Shown here: positions 15,850 through 24,777 of the stretch, piece by piece | Position numbering within the stretch: the first letter of the stretch is position 1 | Layout: every line of letters begins with the position of its first letter | Assembly: GCA_004554165.1 (NCBI GenBank) | Contig: SFNQ01000014.1 | Span: 18,556 to 82,555 of the forward strand | Length of the DNA stretch: 64,000 bases | From: Clostridiales bacterium | Lineage (GTDB): Bacteria > Bacillota > Clostridia > Christensenellales > CAG-138 | Direction of reading: 5' to 3' | Notes under the pieces: generated by a model | The model's database searches: none | Told to the model about the DNA's origin: nothing | What the model saw: the letters and a program-made list of their open reading frames with translations, nothing else | Position numbers and translations under genes: made by a program

Positions 15850-17799
15850 ATGTTCATTACATTCCCGGACGGCAGCCGCCGCGCGTTTGACGACGGCGTA
15901 ACGCCGCTGGCCGTGGCCGAGTCCATCAGCCCCCGCCTTGCCAAGGCCACACTGTCCTGCGCCATCGACGGGGTACACAGCGACGCCTTCCGCCCCATGA
16001 CGGGCGACCACGCGCTGAAGTTCTACACCTTTGCCGACGAGGACGGCCGCTGGGCCTACCGGCACACCGCCTCCCACCTGCTGGCGCAGGCGGTCAAGCG
16101 CCTGTATCCTGAGGTCAAGCTGGCCATCGGCCCTGCCATTGAAAACGGCTTTTACTACGATTTTGACGCGCCGGAGTCCTTTACCCAGGACGATCTGAAA
16201 AAGATCGAAAAGGAGATGGAAAAGATCGCGCAGGAGAATCTCTCTCTCGAGCGCTTTGAGCTGCCCCGGGAGGAGGCCATCCGCTTCATGGAGGAAAAGG
16301 GAGAGCCCTACAAGGTCGAGCTCATCCGCGATCTTCCGGAGGATGCGGTCATCAGCTTCTACCGTCAGGGCGAGTTTGTGGACCTCTGTGCGGGGCCCCA
16401 CGTGGCCTCCACGGGCAGGGTCAAAAACTGCCGGCTCATGAGCATTGCCGGCGCCTACTGGCGCGGCAGCGAAAAGAACAAGATGCTCCAGCGCATCTAC
16501 GGCACCGCGTTCGAGAAGAAGGCTGACCTGGAGGCCTACCTTACCCAGCTGGAGGAGGCAAAAAAGCGCGACCACAACAAGCTGGGCCGCGAGCTGGAGC
16601 TGTTCACCACCGTGGACGTCATCGGTCAGGGCCTGCCCATCCTGTTGCCCAAGGGCGCCCGCGTTATCCAGACGCTGCAGCGCTTTGTGGAGGATGAGGA
16701 GCAGCGCCGGGGCTACCTGCTCACAAAGACCCCCTTTATGGCCAAGCGGGAGCTCTATAAAATTTCGGGCCACTGGGATCATTACCGCGACGGCATGTTC
16801 ATCATGGGTGACAGGGCCGATCAGGACGACGAAACGAAGGAAATCTTCGCCCTGCGGCCCATGACCTGCCCCTTCCAGTTCATGGCCTACCTGAACCGCC
16901 CGCGCTCCTACCGGGACCTGCCGCTGCGCTACAACGAGACCTCCACGCTCTTCCGCAACGAAAGCTCCGGCGAGATGCACGGCCTCATCCGCGTGCGCCA
17001 GTTTACCATCTCCGAGGGCCATCTGGCCTGCCGGCCCGACCAGCTTGAGGATGAATTCCGCGGCTGTCTGGACCTTGCCAAGTTCATGCTCGAAACCCTC
17101 GGCCTGGACGGCGACGTGTCCTACCGCTTCAGCAAGTGGGACGAGAACGACAAGGACAAGTACATCGGCGACAAGGAGAGCTGGGAGCGCACGCAGAACC
17201 AGATGCGCGTCATTCTGGACGATCTCGGCATCCAGTATTACGAAGCCGACGGTGAGGCTGCGTTCTACGGTCCCAAGCTGGACATTCAGATCAGGAACGT
17301 CTACGGCAAGGAGGATACCCTCATTACCATCCAGATCGACTTCCAGCTGGCGGAGCGCTACGGCATGGTGTACACCGACAGCGACGGCCAGAAAAAGCAC
17401 CCCGTCGTCATCCACCGCACCAGCCTCGGCTGCTACGAACGGACCCTTGCACTGCTGATCGAAAAATACGCAGGCGCGCTGCCCACCTGGCTGGCTCCGG
17501 TGCAGGTCAAGGTGCTGCCCATCACCGACCGGGCGGCGGAGCGCTGCGTTCAGGTGCAAAAATATCTGGAGGCCCGCGGCGTGCGCGTGGAAACGGACCT
17601 TCGCAACGAGAAGATCGGCTTCAAGATCCGGGAGGCGCAGATGCAGAAAATCCCCTACATGCTGGTTCTGGGCGACAAGGAGGTCGAGCAGAACCTCGTC
17701 GCCGTCCGTTCCCGCAGGGCGGGCGACCTGGGCACCAGCAGCCTGGAGGACTTCTCCGCAAAGCTGCTGGAGGAAATCGCCTCCAGGGCGAAGGAGTGA
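15850..17799 (+). CDS. thrS: Threonyl-tRNA synthetase
   Basis: 649 residues, full length. An N-terminal TGS domain (MFITFPDGSRRAFDDGVTPL) is followed by the editing domain with its His pair (YRHTASHLLAQAV) and late Cys/His motif (DLCAGPHVASTG), the class II catalytic core (motif 2 YNETSTLFRNESSGEMHGLI, motif 3 SLGCYERTLALLIEKYAG) and a C-terminal anticodon-binding domain. It charges tRNA-Thr with threonine. ATG 15850 has AAGGAGGAAA upstream. It is regulated by the T-box and ends at its own terminator. Confidence 0.98.
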   Translation: MFITFPDGSRRAFDDGVTPLAVAESISPRLAKATLSCAIDGVHSDAFRPMTGDHALKFYTFADEDGRWAYRHTASHLLAQAVKRLYPEVKLAIGPAIENGFYYDFDAPESFTQDDLKKIEKEMEKIAQENLSLERFELPREEAIRFMEEKGEPYKVELIRDLPEDAVISFYRQGEFVDLCAGPHVASTGRVKNCRLMSIAGAYWRGSEKNKMLQRIYGTAFEKKADLEAYLTQLEEAKKRDHNKLGRELELFTTVDVIGQGLPILLPKGARVIQTLQRFVEDEEQRRGYLLTKTPFMAKRELYKISGHWDHYRDGMFIMGDRADQDDETKEIFALRPMTCPFQFMAYLNRPRSYRDLPLRYNETSTLFRNESSGEMHGLIRVRQFTISEGHLACRPDQLEDEFRGCLDLAKFMLETLGLDGDVSYRFSKWDENDKDKYIGDKESWERTQNQMRVILDDLGIQYYEADGEAAFYGPKLDIQIRNVYGKEDTLITIQIDFQLAERYGMVYTDSDGQKKHPVVIHRTSLGCYERTLALLIEKYAGALPTWLAPVQVKVLPITDRAAERCVQVQKYLEARGVRVETDLRNEKIGFKIREAQMQKIPYMLVLGDKEVEQNLVAVRSRRAGDLGTSSLEDFSAKLLEEIASRAKE

Positions 17800-17830
17800 G
17801 AATACGACAGGCTTTGAAAATCACGCAGGA

Positions 17831-17858
17831 GGCCGGCGCCACAGGCGCCGGCCTTTGT
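17831..17858 (+). terminator. Terminator after thrS
   Basis: A 10-bp perfect stem GGCCGGCGCC (17831-17840) with complement at 17844-17853 and a 3-nt loop, followed by TTTGTCTG. Confidence 0.8.
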
Positions 17859-17900
17859 CTGTCGAAAAACCCCGGGGTTGATAAGGGGCCGCAGCCCCCC
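17857..17900. repeat. Dispersed palindromic intergenic repeat, copy 1
   Basis: The segment reads TGTCGAAAAACCCCGGGGTT, then GATAAGGGGCCGCAGCCCC. Almost the same string occurs inverted near 46193-46234 behind ftsZ. It holds two small palindromes (AACCCCGGGGTT-like and GGGGCCGCAGCCCC). It is non-coding and lies right after a terminator. Confidence 0.7.
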
Positions 17901-18283
17901 GCCTTCCCGGGCTTTTCGGCAGACTGCGGCGGATTGCGCTTTTTTGAGCGGCGCGGGGAGACTTCCTGCACCGTGGGCGCGGACTGCCGCCCTGCCGTGA
18001 AAGCCCCGATCCACAGGCGATTTTCTGCTCCGGCGCACATGCCGCCGGGCCGCCCGCCGCAAGGGATCGCAGCCGCTCGTCGGCGCAGGGACAGCCTTCG
18101 TCGCAGCTGCGGCGCATCCCCCGGAAGGTTTCGCGCAATGCTTCCTTCATTTTGCAGCCGTAGTGAATTTTTTCCTGCATAATTTTCCTGAATTTTAGAA
18201 GTTTTGCCCAAATTCTCTCGTTTTTCGCAGTTTTTCTGCTTTCATTATGCAAAATTTTGTATGGAGGCAGAAAATATTTTTTC
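17901..18283. other. Intergenic region before gdhA, no supported gene
   Basis: About 380 bp. The left part is GC-rich with no credible reading frame; the right 120 bp is strongly A/T-rich and leads into the gdhA promoter. No riboswitch is recognisable. Confidence 0.5.
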
Positions 18284-18312
18284 TTGTCAGGGGGGAAATA
18301 GTGTTGTAAGAT
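18284..18312 (+). promoter_or_regulatory. Predicted gdhA promoter
   Basis: -35 TTGTCA (18284-18289) and -10 TAAGAT (18307-18312) with 17-bp spacing, in an A/T-rich tract 44 nt upstream of the start codon. Confidence 0.65.
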
Positions 18313-18355
18313 GCTTTTCGTATATTTTATATAATTGCTTACGGAGGAGTCAGCC

Positions 18356-19687
18356 ATGGAGTATGTTACAAGAATTCTGAACGGTGTGGCGGAAAAGAAT
18401 CCCGGCGAACCGGCCTTTTATCAGGCGGTTCACGAGGTGCTCTCCAGCATCGCGCCCGTACTGGAGCGGGATTCGCGCTACGAAAAATGGGGAATTCTGG
18501 AGCGCATGGTGGAGCCGGAGCGGCAGTTCATCTTCCGCGTACCCTGGGTGGACGATCAGAACCGCGTGCAGGTCAACCGGGGCTTTCGCGTGCAGTTCAA
18601 CAACGCCATCGGCCCCTATAAGGGCGGCGTCCGGCTGCATCCCAGCGTCAATTTGGACATTATGAAGTTTCTCGGTTTTGAACAGTGCTTCAAAAACGCG
18701 CTCACGGGCCTGCCCATGGGCGGCGGAAAGGGCGGCTCCGACTTTGATCCCAAGGGCAAGTCCGACATGGAGATCATGCGCTTCTGCCAGAGCTTTATTA
18801 CCACGCTCTACAAGTACATCGGGCCGCACCATGACGTCCCCGCAGGCGATATCGGCACCGGGGAGCGGGAGATCGGCTATATGTTCGGCCATTTCAAGCG
18901 CATCACCAGCCACTTTGACAACGTCCTCACCGGCAAGGGCCTGACCTACGGCGGCTCCTATGTGCGCACCGAGGCCACGGGCTATGGTCTTGTATACCTT
19001 GTGGATCACATTTTGCAGACCAAAGGCCGTTCCATGGAGGGCATGACCGTTACCGTGTCCGGCAGCGGCAACGTGGCCATCTTCGCCGTTGAAAAAGCGC
19101 AGCAGCTCGGCGGGAAGGTGGTCACCATGAGCGATTCCACGGGCTTTATCCACGACAGGGAGGGCGTTGATCTGGACGCGGTCAAGGAGATCAAGCTCAA
19201 AAACCATGCCCGCCTGTCCGAGTATACGAAATACCGTCCCAGAGCGGAGTACCATACCGGCCGCGGCGCATTCCTGGTCCCCTGCGACATGGCGCTGCCC
19301 TGCGCCACGCAGAACGAGCTGACCGAAGCCGAGGCAAAGGCGCTGGCAGACGGCGGCTGCCGCATCGTGGCCGAGGGCGCGAACATGCCCTGTACGCCGG
19401 GGGCGGTGGCCCTGTTCAACGCGCGCGGCGTACTCTTTGTCCCCGGCAAAGCGGCCAACGCGGGCGGCGTCGCCACCTCGGGCCTGGAGATGAGCCAGAA
19501 CGCCATTCGCTACAACTGGGACTTTGAGAAGGTGGATCAGCGTCTACAGCGCATCATGCAGAGCATCTACGACCAGATCTCCTCGGCGGCCGAGGAATAC
19601 GGCATGCCGGACAACTACATGGCAGGCGCCAACATCGCCAGCTTTTTGAAAATCTCCGAGGCCATGCTGGCTCAGGGCGTGTGCTGA
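18356..19687 (+). CDS. gdhA: Glutamate dehydrogenase, hexameric NADP-type family
   Basis: 443 residues from ATG 18356, preceded by GGAGG; the upstream ATG at 18335 has no site. The substrate-binding Lys region is seen in KGGVRLHPSVNLDIMKFLGF and LTGLPMGGGKGGSDFDPKG, and DVPAGDIGTGEREIGYMFG follows. The dinucleotide fold GSGNVA appears near residue 235. It interconverts glutamate with 2-oxoglutarate and ammonia. Length and the GGGKGGSDFDP motif fit the biosynthetic NADP-type (GdhA) group; the cofactor is inferred from family. Confidence 0.96.
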   Translation: MEYVTRILNGVAEKNPGEPAFYQAVHEVLSSIAPVLERDSRYEKWGILERMVEPERQFIFRVPWVDDQNRVQVNRGFRVQFNNAIGPYKGGVRLHPSVNLDIMKFLGFEQCFKNALTGLPMGGGKGGSDFDPKGKSDMEIMRFCQSFITTLYKYIGPHHDVPAGDIGTGEREIGYMFGHFKRITSHFDNVLTGKGLTYGGSYVRTEATGYGLVYLVDHILQTKGRSMEGMTVTVSGSGNVAIFAVEKAQQLGGKVVTMSDSTGFIHDREGVDLDAVKEIKLKNHARLSEYTKYRPRAEYHTGRGAFLVPCDMALPCATQNELTEAEAKALADGGCRIVAEGANMPCTPGAVALFNARGVLFVPGKAANAGGVATSGLEMSQNAIRYNWDFEKVDQRLQRIMQSIYDQISSAAEEYGMPDNYMAGANIASFLKISEAMLAQGVC

Positions 19688-19811
19688 GCCTGCGGAGCAC
19701 CCCTTTCTTTCCCCCCTACGGAGCCGCCGGGAAGCAGGATTTGCCCCGGCGGTTCCTGCTGCCCGGCGCGCCGCTTTCCGGCGGAACGCTGTCGCGGACA
19801 AAACATAAAAA

Positions 19812-19845
19812 AGAGAGGCTGGCATTCCCTCCGCCTCTCTCTTTT
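19812..19845. terminator. Bidirectional terminator between gdhA and the convergent thioesterase gene
   Basis: AGAGAGGC (19812-19819) pairs with GCCTCTCT (19833-19840) around a 13-nt loop. Both sides carry A or T tracts (AAAAAAG before, CTTTTC after), so it can act in both directions. Confidence 0.65.
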
Positions 19846-19903
19846 CATACCCAATACGTCACATGTCTGCAGCCCGCTCCACAGCTTTGTCCCTGCCTGC
19901 GCG

Positions 19904-20317
19904 CTAGCTCTCAAGGTGCGCGCCGCTGATGCTGACGGCGGCAACCGCCGTACCGAGATCGTCCGTAATGCGGATCTCATAGAAGCAGGTATGCCTGCCG
20001 TCCTTGAGCAGACAGCTTTCTCCATAGAGCACGCGGCCCTTTGGCGCGCGAAGGTAGCTGACCTGCGCAACGCTGGTCACCGTTGTGGGCTGGCGGAAAT
20101 TCGTCGCAACCGCGAACACAAAGTCCGCAAGCGTAAAAATCACGCCGCCCATGGCATGGCCGTAGGCGTTCCTGTGCCGCTCGTCCAGCTTCAGGCTGCA
20201 CTTGGCGTAGCGCTCTCCCACGGCGTCGATCTCGATCCCCGTAAGCGCCACCGCATAGCGGTCCGCGGAAAAGATCCGCCTGGCTTCCTCCAGCGCGCTG
20301 CTGTCGCGAGCTTCCAT
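19904..20317 (-). CDS. PaaI-type hotdog-fold thioesterase
   Basis: 137 residues with the hotdog signature HAMGGVIFTLADFVFAVATN, followed by TTVTSVAQVSYLRAPKG, as in PaaI/YbgC-like acyl-CoA thioesterases. The Asp in LADF is the usual catalytic position. The natural acyl-CoA is unknown. GGAGG lies before ATG 20317. It is 14 bp downstream of the acetyltransferase-like gene, so probably its operon partner. Confidence 0.85.
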   Translation of the reverse strand: MEARDSSALEEARRIFSADRYAVALTGIEIDAVGERYAKCSLKLDERHRNAYGHAMGGVIFTLADFVFAVATNFRQPTTVTSVAQVSYLRAPKGRVLYGESCLLKDGRHTCFYEIRITDDLGTAVAAVSISGAHLES

Positions 20318-20331
20318 GGCGGCCTCCCCGC

Positions 20332-21456
20332 CTACAGCGTTTTGACCCAGCAGCGGCGGCGCTTATGCTGCTCGGTTTCAAAAAATTTCCACTGGGACTG
20401 CACCTTGGTGTTCAACTCCAGCATGGGGCCTGTTTCCGCATAGCGGAAGCCTGCCGCCAGAACCTTCTTCAGCATCGTGTCCATGATGACGGAATTGACG
20501 CCCGAGCCCTGCAAATCCGGCCGCACCGCAATGAGCAGCATATCCACGGTATCGTTTTTGCCCTTGAGCGCCCGGAGCAGCGGAATCCAGCCAAAGGGGA
20601 ACATGCGCCCGCGGTTCTTCTGCTGCGCCCGCTCCAGCGAGGGACAGCAGATGCCAAAGGCCACCATCTCGTTTTGCTCGTTGTAAACAAAGGAGGTGGT
20701 GCGGCGGTCCAGCATGGGCAAAAACTCGCTCACATACTTGTCCGTCTGCGCCTCGGTCATGGGTACGACGCCAAACAGGGCCTTGTAGGTTTCGTTCCAG
20801 AGATCGAACATCTCCCGCGCGAGCGCCTTGATGGGCTTGTCCAGCGAGCCGAGGTCGATCACCCGGAGCCGTTTGCGGCGCTGAACCGTTTCCGCAATGC
20901 GCGTCAGCCGCTCAACGGGCGCGTCCGGCAGCGTCAGGCGGCACTCGATCCAGTCCACCTCTTTTTCATATCCGCGCCGCTCCATCTGGCGGACGTAGTA
21001 GGGATAGTTGTAGTAGGTGATGAACAGGCTCAGCCGGTCAAAGCCCTCCACAAGCATGCCCTCGCGGTCCATGTCCGAAAATCCCAGCGGCCCGTGGGAG
21101 TGGGTGCAGCCCTTTTCTCTGCCCCAGGCCTCCACCGCGTCGAACAGCGCGTCCACCACCTCGTCGTCGTCGATGAAGTCAATGTGCGTGATGGTCAGGT
21201 AGTTCCTGCCGAACTTCTCGTTGGCCCTGCGGTTGTGGATGCCCGCGATCCGGCCGACGATCTGCCCCTCGCGCAGCGCGAGGAAGCACCTGGCGTCCGA
21301 GTAGGCAAAGGCCGGGTTCTTGTCCCGGATCATATCGTCCACCTGGCTTGCCAGCATGTCCGGCACATAGTAGGGGTTGTTTCTGTAGAGTTGCAGCGGA
21401 AATTCCATAAAGCGCACGATGTCGCGCCGCTTCACCGCTTCCTGAATTGTTACCAA
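20332..21456 (-). CDS. GNAT-superfamily acyltransferase-like protein (YghO-like)
   Basis: 374 residues. The N-terminal part (FPLQLYRNNPYYVPDM, ARCFLALREGQIVGRIAGIH) and the C-terminal part (MLLIAVRPDLQGSGVNSVIM, with the acyl-CoA-binding V-P-QGSG motif) indicate a double GNAT-like fold, as in the uncharacterised YghO group. The substrate is unknown. The start is TTG 21456 behind GGGAGAACGGGAG; no ATG in frame is better placed. It lies 36 bp after the DUF4349 gene and 14 bp before the thioesterase. Confidence 0.75.
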   Translation of the reverse strand: MVTIQEAVKRRDIVRFMEFPLQLYRNNPYYVPDMLASQVDDMIRDKNPAFAYSDARCFLALREGQIVGRIAGIHNRRANEKFGRNYLTITHIDFIDDDEVVDALFDAVEAWGREKGCTHSHGPLGFSDMDREGMLVEGFDRLSLFITYYNYPYYVRQMERRGYEKEVDWIECRLTLPDAPVERLTRIAETVQRRKRLRVIDLGSLDKPIKALAREMFDLWNETYKALFGVVPMTEAQTDKYVSEFLPMLDRRTTSFVYNEQNEMVAFGICCPSLERAQQKNRGRMFPFGWIPLLRALKGKNDTVDMLLIAVRPDLQGSGVNSVIMDTMLKKVLAAGFRYAETGPMLELNTKVQSQWKFFETEQHKRRRCWVKTL

Positions 21457-21492
21457 AGCTCCCGTTCTCCCATCCCTGAAAATTCTTGCGCA

Positions 21493-22455
21493 CTACTGCT
21501 GGCGCGGCGGCTCTTTGCCCTCCCCCTTGCGGCGCTTTTTGCGGCTCCGCCGGACCAGAAGGACGATGCCGAGTACGATCGCCGCCACAACGATGCCGGG
21601 CAGCAGAACGTTGGCCAGCACAATGCCGATGGCGCCGATGCCGTTCAGCAGGAAGCGCCAGCCGTTCTGGAAGCCGTCGCTCATGCGGCGGCCGATATCC
21701 GACGCGCTCCAAAGCTCAATCAGCGTACCCTCGCCCGCAACAGCCGTCTTTTGAACGGCCTGCAGGGAGAGCTCCACGGTGGCGTAAGCGACCTGATGAT
21801 CCCAAAGATTGATACGGCCCTGATAGCTCTCGATCTGTTCGCGCACGGCAGCAAGCTGTTCGCGCACGAGCAGCATCTCCTCGATGGTGGTGCAGTTGCC
21901 CAGCAGCACAAGCAGCTGCTCCTCCTCGGCTCTGGCCGCGGAAAGGCGCGCAGCGATGTCGTAGTAGTCCATGGTGATCTCGTCGCTCTCGAGGCGGCAG
22001 CTGTCCGTTTTGCCCAGGCCGGACAGGCGCTCCATCAGCGTCTCCAGCTTTTCCGCAGGCACCTTGAGCGTCGCTGAGGCATAGCCGTCGCCGTCGCCGT
22101 TGGCGCTCTGATAGGAATCCGCCACATATCCGCCAAGCTGCGCGCAGGCCTCCTGCGCCGCCACAAGCGCGTCCGCCGGCGAATCCGCCGTGATGGTCAG
22201 ATAGGCCGTGTAGATAATTTTCTGTCCATAGGGGCTTGCCTCCCCTGCGCCGGTGTTGTCCAAAGGCGCGGCCGCGGGGGCAGCCGTCCCCTTGTTGGAC
22301 ACGGTATCGGCCAGAAAATCGCCGTCGTAGCTCTCCATCGCCATCATATCGGATGCGGCGGCGCTGTTTGAAACGGCGCTGACAGCCGCGGCGGCGCAGC
22401 CGTTCAGCAGCAATGCCAGAACCAGACCCAGTGCAATGAGGCTCGTTTTTTTCAT
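21493..22455 (-). CDS. DUF4349 lipoprotein
   Basis: 320 residues from ATG 22455 with ACGGAGGT upstream. A lipoprotein signal peptide (MKKTSLIALGLVLALLLNGC) ends in a lipobox-like LNGC. An Ala-rich linker leads to a DUF4349 domain: KIIYTAYLTITADSPADALV, GGYVADSYQSANGDGDGYAS, then a coiled-coil stretch (ARLSAARAEEEQLLVLLGNC and onwards) and a C-terminal membrane segment (NVLLPGIVVAAIVLGIVLLV) with a basic cytoplasmic tail. It would be anchored at both ends. The family has no settled function. It heads the operon with the acetyltransferase and thioesterase. Confidence 0.85.
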   Translation of the reverse strand: MKKTSLIALGLVLALLLNGCAAAAVSAVSNSAAASDMMAMESYDGDFLADTVSNKGTAAPAAAPLDNTGAGEASPYGQKIIYTAYLTITADSPADALVAAQEACAQLGGYVADSYQSANGDGDGYASATLKVPAEKLETLMERLSGLGKTDSCRLESDEITMDYYDIAARLSAARAEEEQLLVLLGNCTTIEEMLLVREQLAAVREQIESYQGRINLWDHQVAYATVELSLQAVQKTAVAGEGTLIELWSASDIGRRMSDGFQNGWRFLLNGIGAIGIVLANVLLPGIVVAAIVLGIVLLVRRSRKKRRKGEGKEPPRQQ

Positions 22456-22680
22456 ACATACCTCCGTTGTTGTGGCTGATGCAACTATATCATATTCTCT
22501 CGAAAAAGGGAAGATGGGTAGAATTTGCATCTCTTCATAAATACATACCCGGCAGGCCCTCCGCAGGTTGCAAAAACCGCAAAAATTGCCTGTGTCCACC
22601 TTGCGCCGGATGCGGAAAGCCCGATGGCGGCGCCGGAGAATGTGGAAAGCCGGGGAACAGAATGTCAAGCCGAACCTGAC

Positions 22681-22973
22681 AGAGGCGCAGTGCGTGCTTT
22701 TCCATCCGTTCCTTCCGGGACCAGAACGGGAACGAGAAGCAGTACGTACAGGCGGAGGGCGACCGCGTAATCCGGAGAAACAACCCGGAGCGGGCAAAGG
22801 CGATGCTGAGCAGCGAGCAGGAGCGATACGAGAACAAAAAGAAAACCCCGTCCGGCAAGGAAATTGTTCGGACGCTCGTCTCCGGAGTGCATCCGAAAGG
22901 ACGCGACCCGAAACCTGGACGCTTTCGCGGGGAAGAACGGGCATGTGCGGACGCTGCTCACCGCCGGATATGA
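22681..22973 (+). pseudogene. Possible gene remnant, unrecognised
   Basis: One plus-strand frame stays open for about 97 codons after a TGA near 22678 and reads coding-like (SFRDQNGNEKQYVQAEGDRV, then NNPERAKAMLSSEQERYENK). It uses A/T-rich Lys, Asn and Gln codons unlike non-coding DNA in this window. It has no ATG until 22803 and no ribosome binding site. Continuation after 22900 is better in another frame (AFAGKNGHVRTLLTAGYENR), as if a frameshift had occurred. I do not recognise the family. It lies in a gap of about 575 bp between the fadD-like gene and the DUF4349 gene; the rest of the gap appears empty. Confidence 0.3.
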
Positions 22974-22976
22974 GAA

Positions 22977-23013
22977 CAGGGCCGCGGCGGACAATCCGGT
23001 CCCCGCAGCCCTG
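22977..23013 (-). terminator. Terminator after the acyl-CoA ligase gene
   Basis: On the minus strand CAGGGCTGCGG pairs with CCGCGGCCCTG (11 bp, one G-U), followed by TTCTCATAT. It begins 19 nt after the stop at 23032. Confidence 0.6.
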
Positions 23014-23031
23014 TAACAGCGTTTTGCCCCT

Positions 23032-24777
23032 TCAGGCCTCCTGCGCCTGCTGCTTTTCAATCTCCTCCCGCTCGAGCACGGTATAGGCGATCTTGCCCAC
23101 CAGCGTCTTTGGCAGCGCGTCGCGAACCTCGATCTCGTAGGGCATGGCGTACTTGGCGATGTTCTTTTTGCAGTGCTCAAAAAGCTCCTCCCTGAGCGCC
23201 GGGGTATCCTCCACATCGGGCATGAGCACCACAAAGGCCTTGACCTTCTGCATCTTATAGGAATCTGGCACGCCGATGACGCAGCTCATCTGCACCGCCT
23301 CGTGCGCGTCGATGATGTTCTCAAGCTGCGAGGGGTAGACGTTGTAGCCGCTTGTGATAATCATGCGCTTGATGCGCTGGCGGAAGTAGATAAAGCCGTC
23401 CTCGTCCATCCTGCCCAGATCGCCCGTATGCAGCCAGATGCAGCCGTCGTCATGGCGGCGGAGGGTGTTGGCCGTCTCCTCGGGCTGGCCCACGTATTCG
23501 GTCATGAGCGTGGGCCCGGTCAGGCAGATTTCGCCATCCTCGCCATAGGGCATCTCGTCAATGGTGCCGGGCTTGACAATCTTGTAATAGGTGTCCGGGA
23601 AGGGCAGGCCGATGCTGCCCTCGCGGTACATGTCCACCGGGGTCAGGCAGGAGGCCGTGACGCACTCGGTGGTGCCGTAGCCCTCGCGCACGGTAACGTC
23701 TGCGCCGTGTTCGGCAAGGAATCGGTCAAACTTCTTTTTGAGCTCGATGGAGAGCGAATCCCCGCCAGAGAACACCCCCTTCAGGCAGGCCAGCGACACC
23801 CCCTTCATGTTGGGGTTGCGGGTAATGCCCTCAAAGAGCGTGGGTACGCCCGCAATGTAGTTGGGCTGGGCCTTCCTGAGCAGATTGGCATAGCTCTCCA
23901 CGGACACCCGGGGCACCAGAATGCTGTTGCCGCCTGCGACCATCATGGTATGTATGCATACGCCGAGGCCAAAGCCGTGGAACACCGGCATGGCCGCCAG
24001 CATGCTCTGTCCCGGCGCAAAGGTGGTCGCCATGGCGATGGTTTGCAGGCCCAGCGCGTTGAAGTTCAGGTTGGAGAGCAGGATGCCCTTGGTCTTGCCC
24101 GTGGTGCCGCCGGAAAAGAGGATGGCGGCCGGATCGTTGGCGCTGCGCTTCACAATATATGCGCCGGCGTACACGTCGCCCTTTTGCAGGAACTCGCGCC
24201 AGGTTTCAGCGGGGGCTTCCAGCGGCGGGCAGGCGATCTTGCGGCCCTGGGTGAGCTTGTAGCCCAGCTTCATCAGCGGGGAGAGCGCGTCGCCAATGCT
24301 GGAGACGATGAGCTTTTTCACCGGCGCCTCCTTCAGCACCCTGGTGAATTTTTCATAGAATAGATCCAGCGTGACCGCGGCAATGGAGTCGGAATCCTTC
24401 AGGTAGAAGGCGATCTCGCCCTCGCTTGACAGCGGATGGATCATCACCGCCACCGCGCCGATCAGGTTCAGGCCGTAAAAGCAGAGCACAGCCTGCGGGC
24501 AGTTGGGCATGCAGACGGTCACGCGGTCGTCCTTTTTGATGCCCGCCGCGGCGAACGCGCGGCCAACGCGGGTGATCTGCCGCAACATCTCCTGATAGCT
24601 GGTTTTCCTGCCCTGAAAGGTAAAAGCAGTATAATCCGGGTACTTATCCGCAACCTCCGTAATGGCGTCCACCATGGAGCCGTCCGGATAGCTCAGATGC
24701 GCAGGAACCGTGCCGTAGTGGCTGAGCCAGGGGGCGGAAATTTCATAGTCAAAGCGAAGCGCTTCAGAATTCGTCAT
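23032..24777 (-). CDS. Long-chain fatty-acid-CoA ligase-like protein (ANL superfamily)
   Basis: 581 residues. It contains the AMP-binding P-loop-like motif AAILFSGGTTGKTKGILLSN, REGYGTTECVT, the GDLGRMDEDGFIYFRQRIKR hinge and the C-terminal YPSQLENIIDAHEAVQMSCV with catalytic Lys in PKTLVGKIAY. It should activate a carboxylic acid with ATP and form an acyl-CoA thioester. Chain-length preference cannot be read from the sequence. Its first 14 bp overlap the end of the E2-like acyltransferase gene, so the two are co-translated and likely share a pathway. Confidence 0.9.
   Translation of the reverse strand: MTNSEALRFDYEISAPWLSHYGTVPAHLSYPDGSMVDAITEVADKYPDYTAFTFQGRKTSYQEMLRQITRVGRAFAAAGIKKDDRVTVCMPNCPQAVLCFYGLNLIGAVAVMIHPLSSEGEIAFYLKDSDSIAAVTLDLFYEKFTRVLKEAPVKKLIVSSIGDALSPLMKLGYKLTQGRKIACPPLEAPAETWREFLQKGDVYAGAYIVKRSANDPAAILFSGGTTGKTKGILLSNLNFNALGLQTIAMATTFAPGQSMLAAMPVFHGFGLGVCIHTMMVAGGNSILVPRVSVESYANLLRKAQPNYIAGVPTLFEGITRNPNMKGVSLACLKGVFSGGDSLSIELKKKFDRFLAEHGADVTVREGYGTTECVTASCLTPVDMYREGSIGLPFPDTYYKIVKPGTIDEMPYGEDGEICLTGPTLMTEYVGQPEETANTLRRHDDGCIWLHTGDLGRMDEDGFIYFRQRIKRMIITSGYNVYPSQLENIIDAHEAVQMSCVIGVPDSYKMQKVKAFVVLMPDVEDTPALREELFEHCKKNIAKYAMPYEIEVRDALPKTLVGKIAYTVLEREEIEKQQAQEA

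Noticed and set aside
17901..18280. Minus-strand open frames of 135-196 codons
   Set aside because: They overlap the thrS end or the gdhA promoter, lack binding sites and include the dispersed repeat; treated as non-coding.
23173..24363. 396-codon plus-strand open frame
   Set aside because: Antisense to the acyl-CoA ligase; Gly/His-rich translation without motifs.
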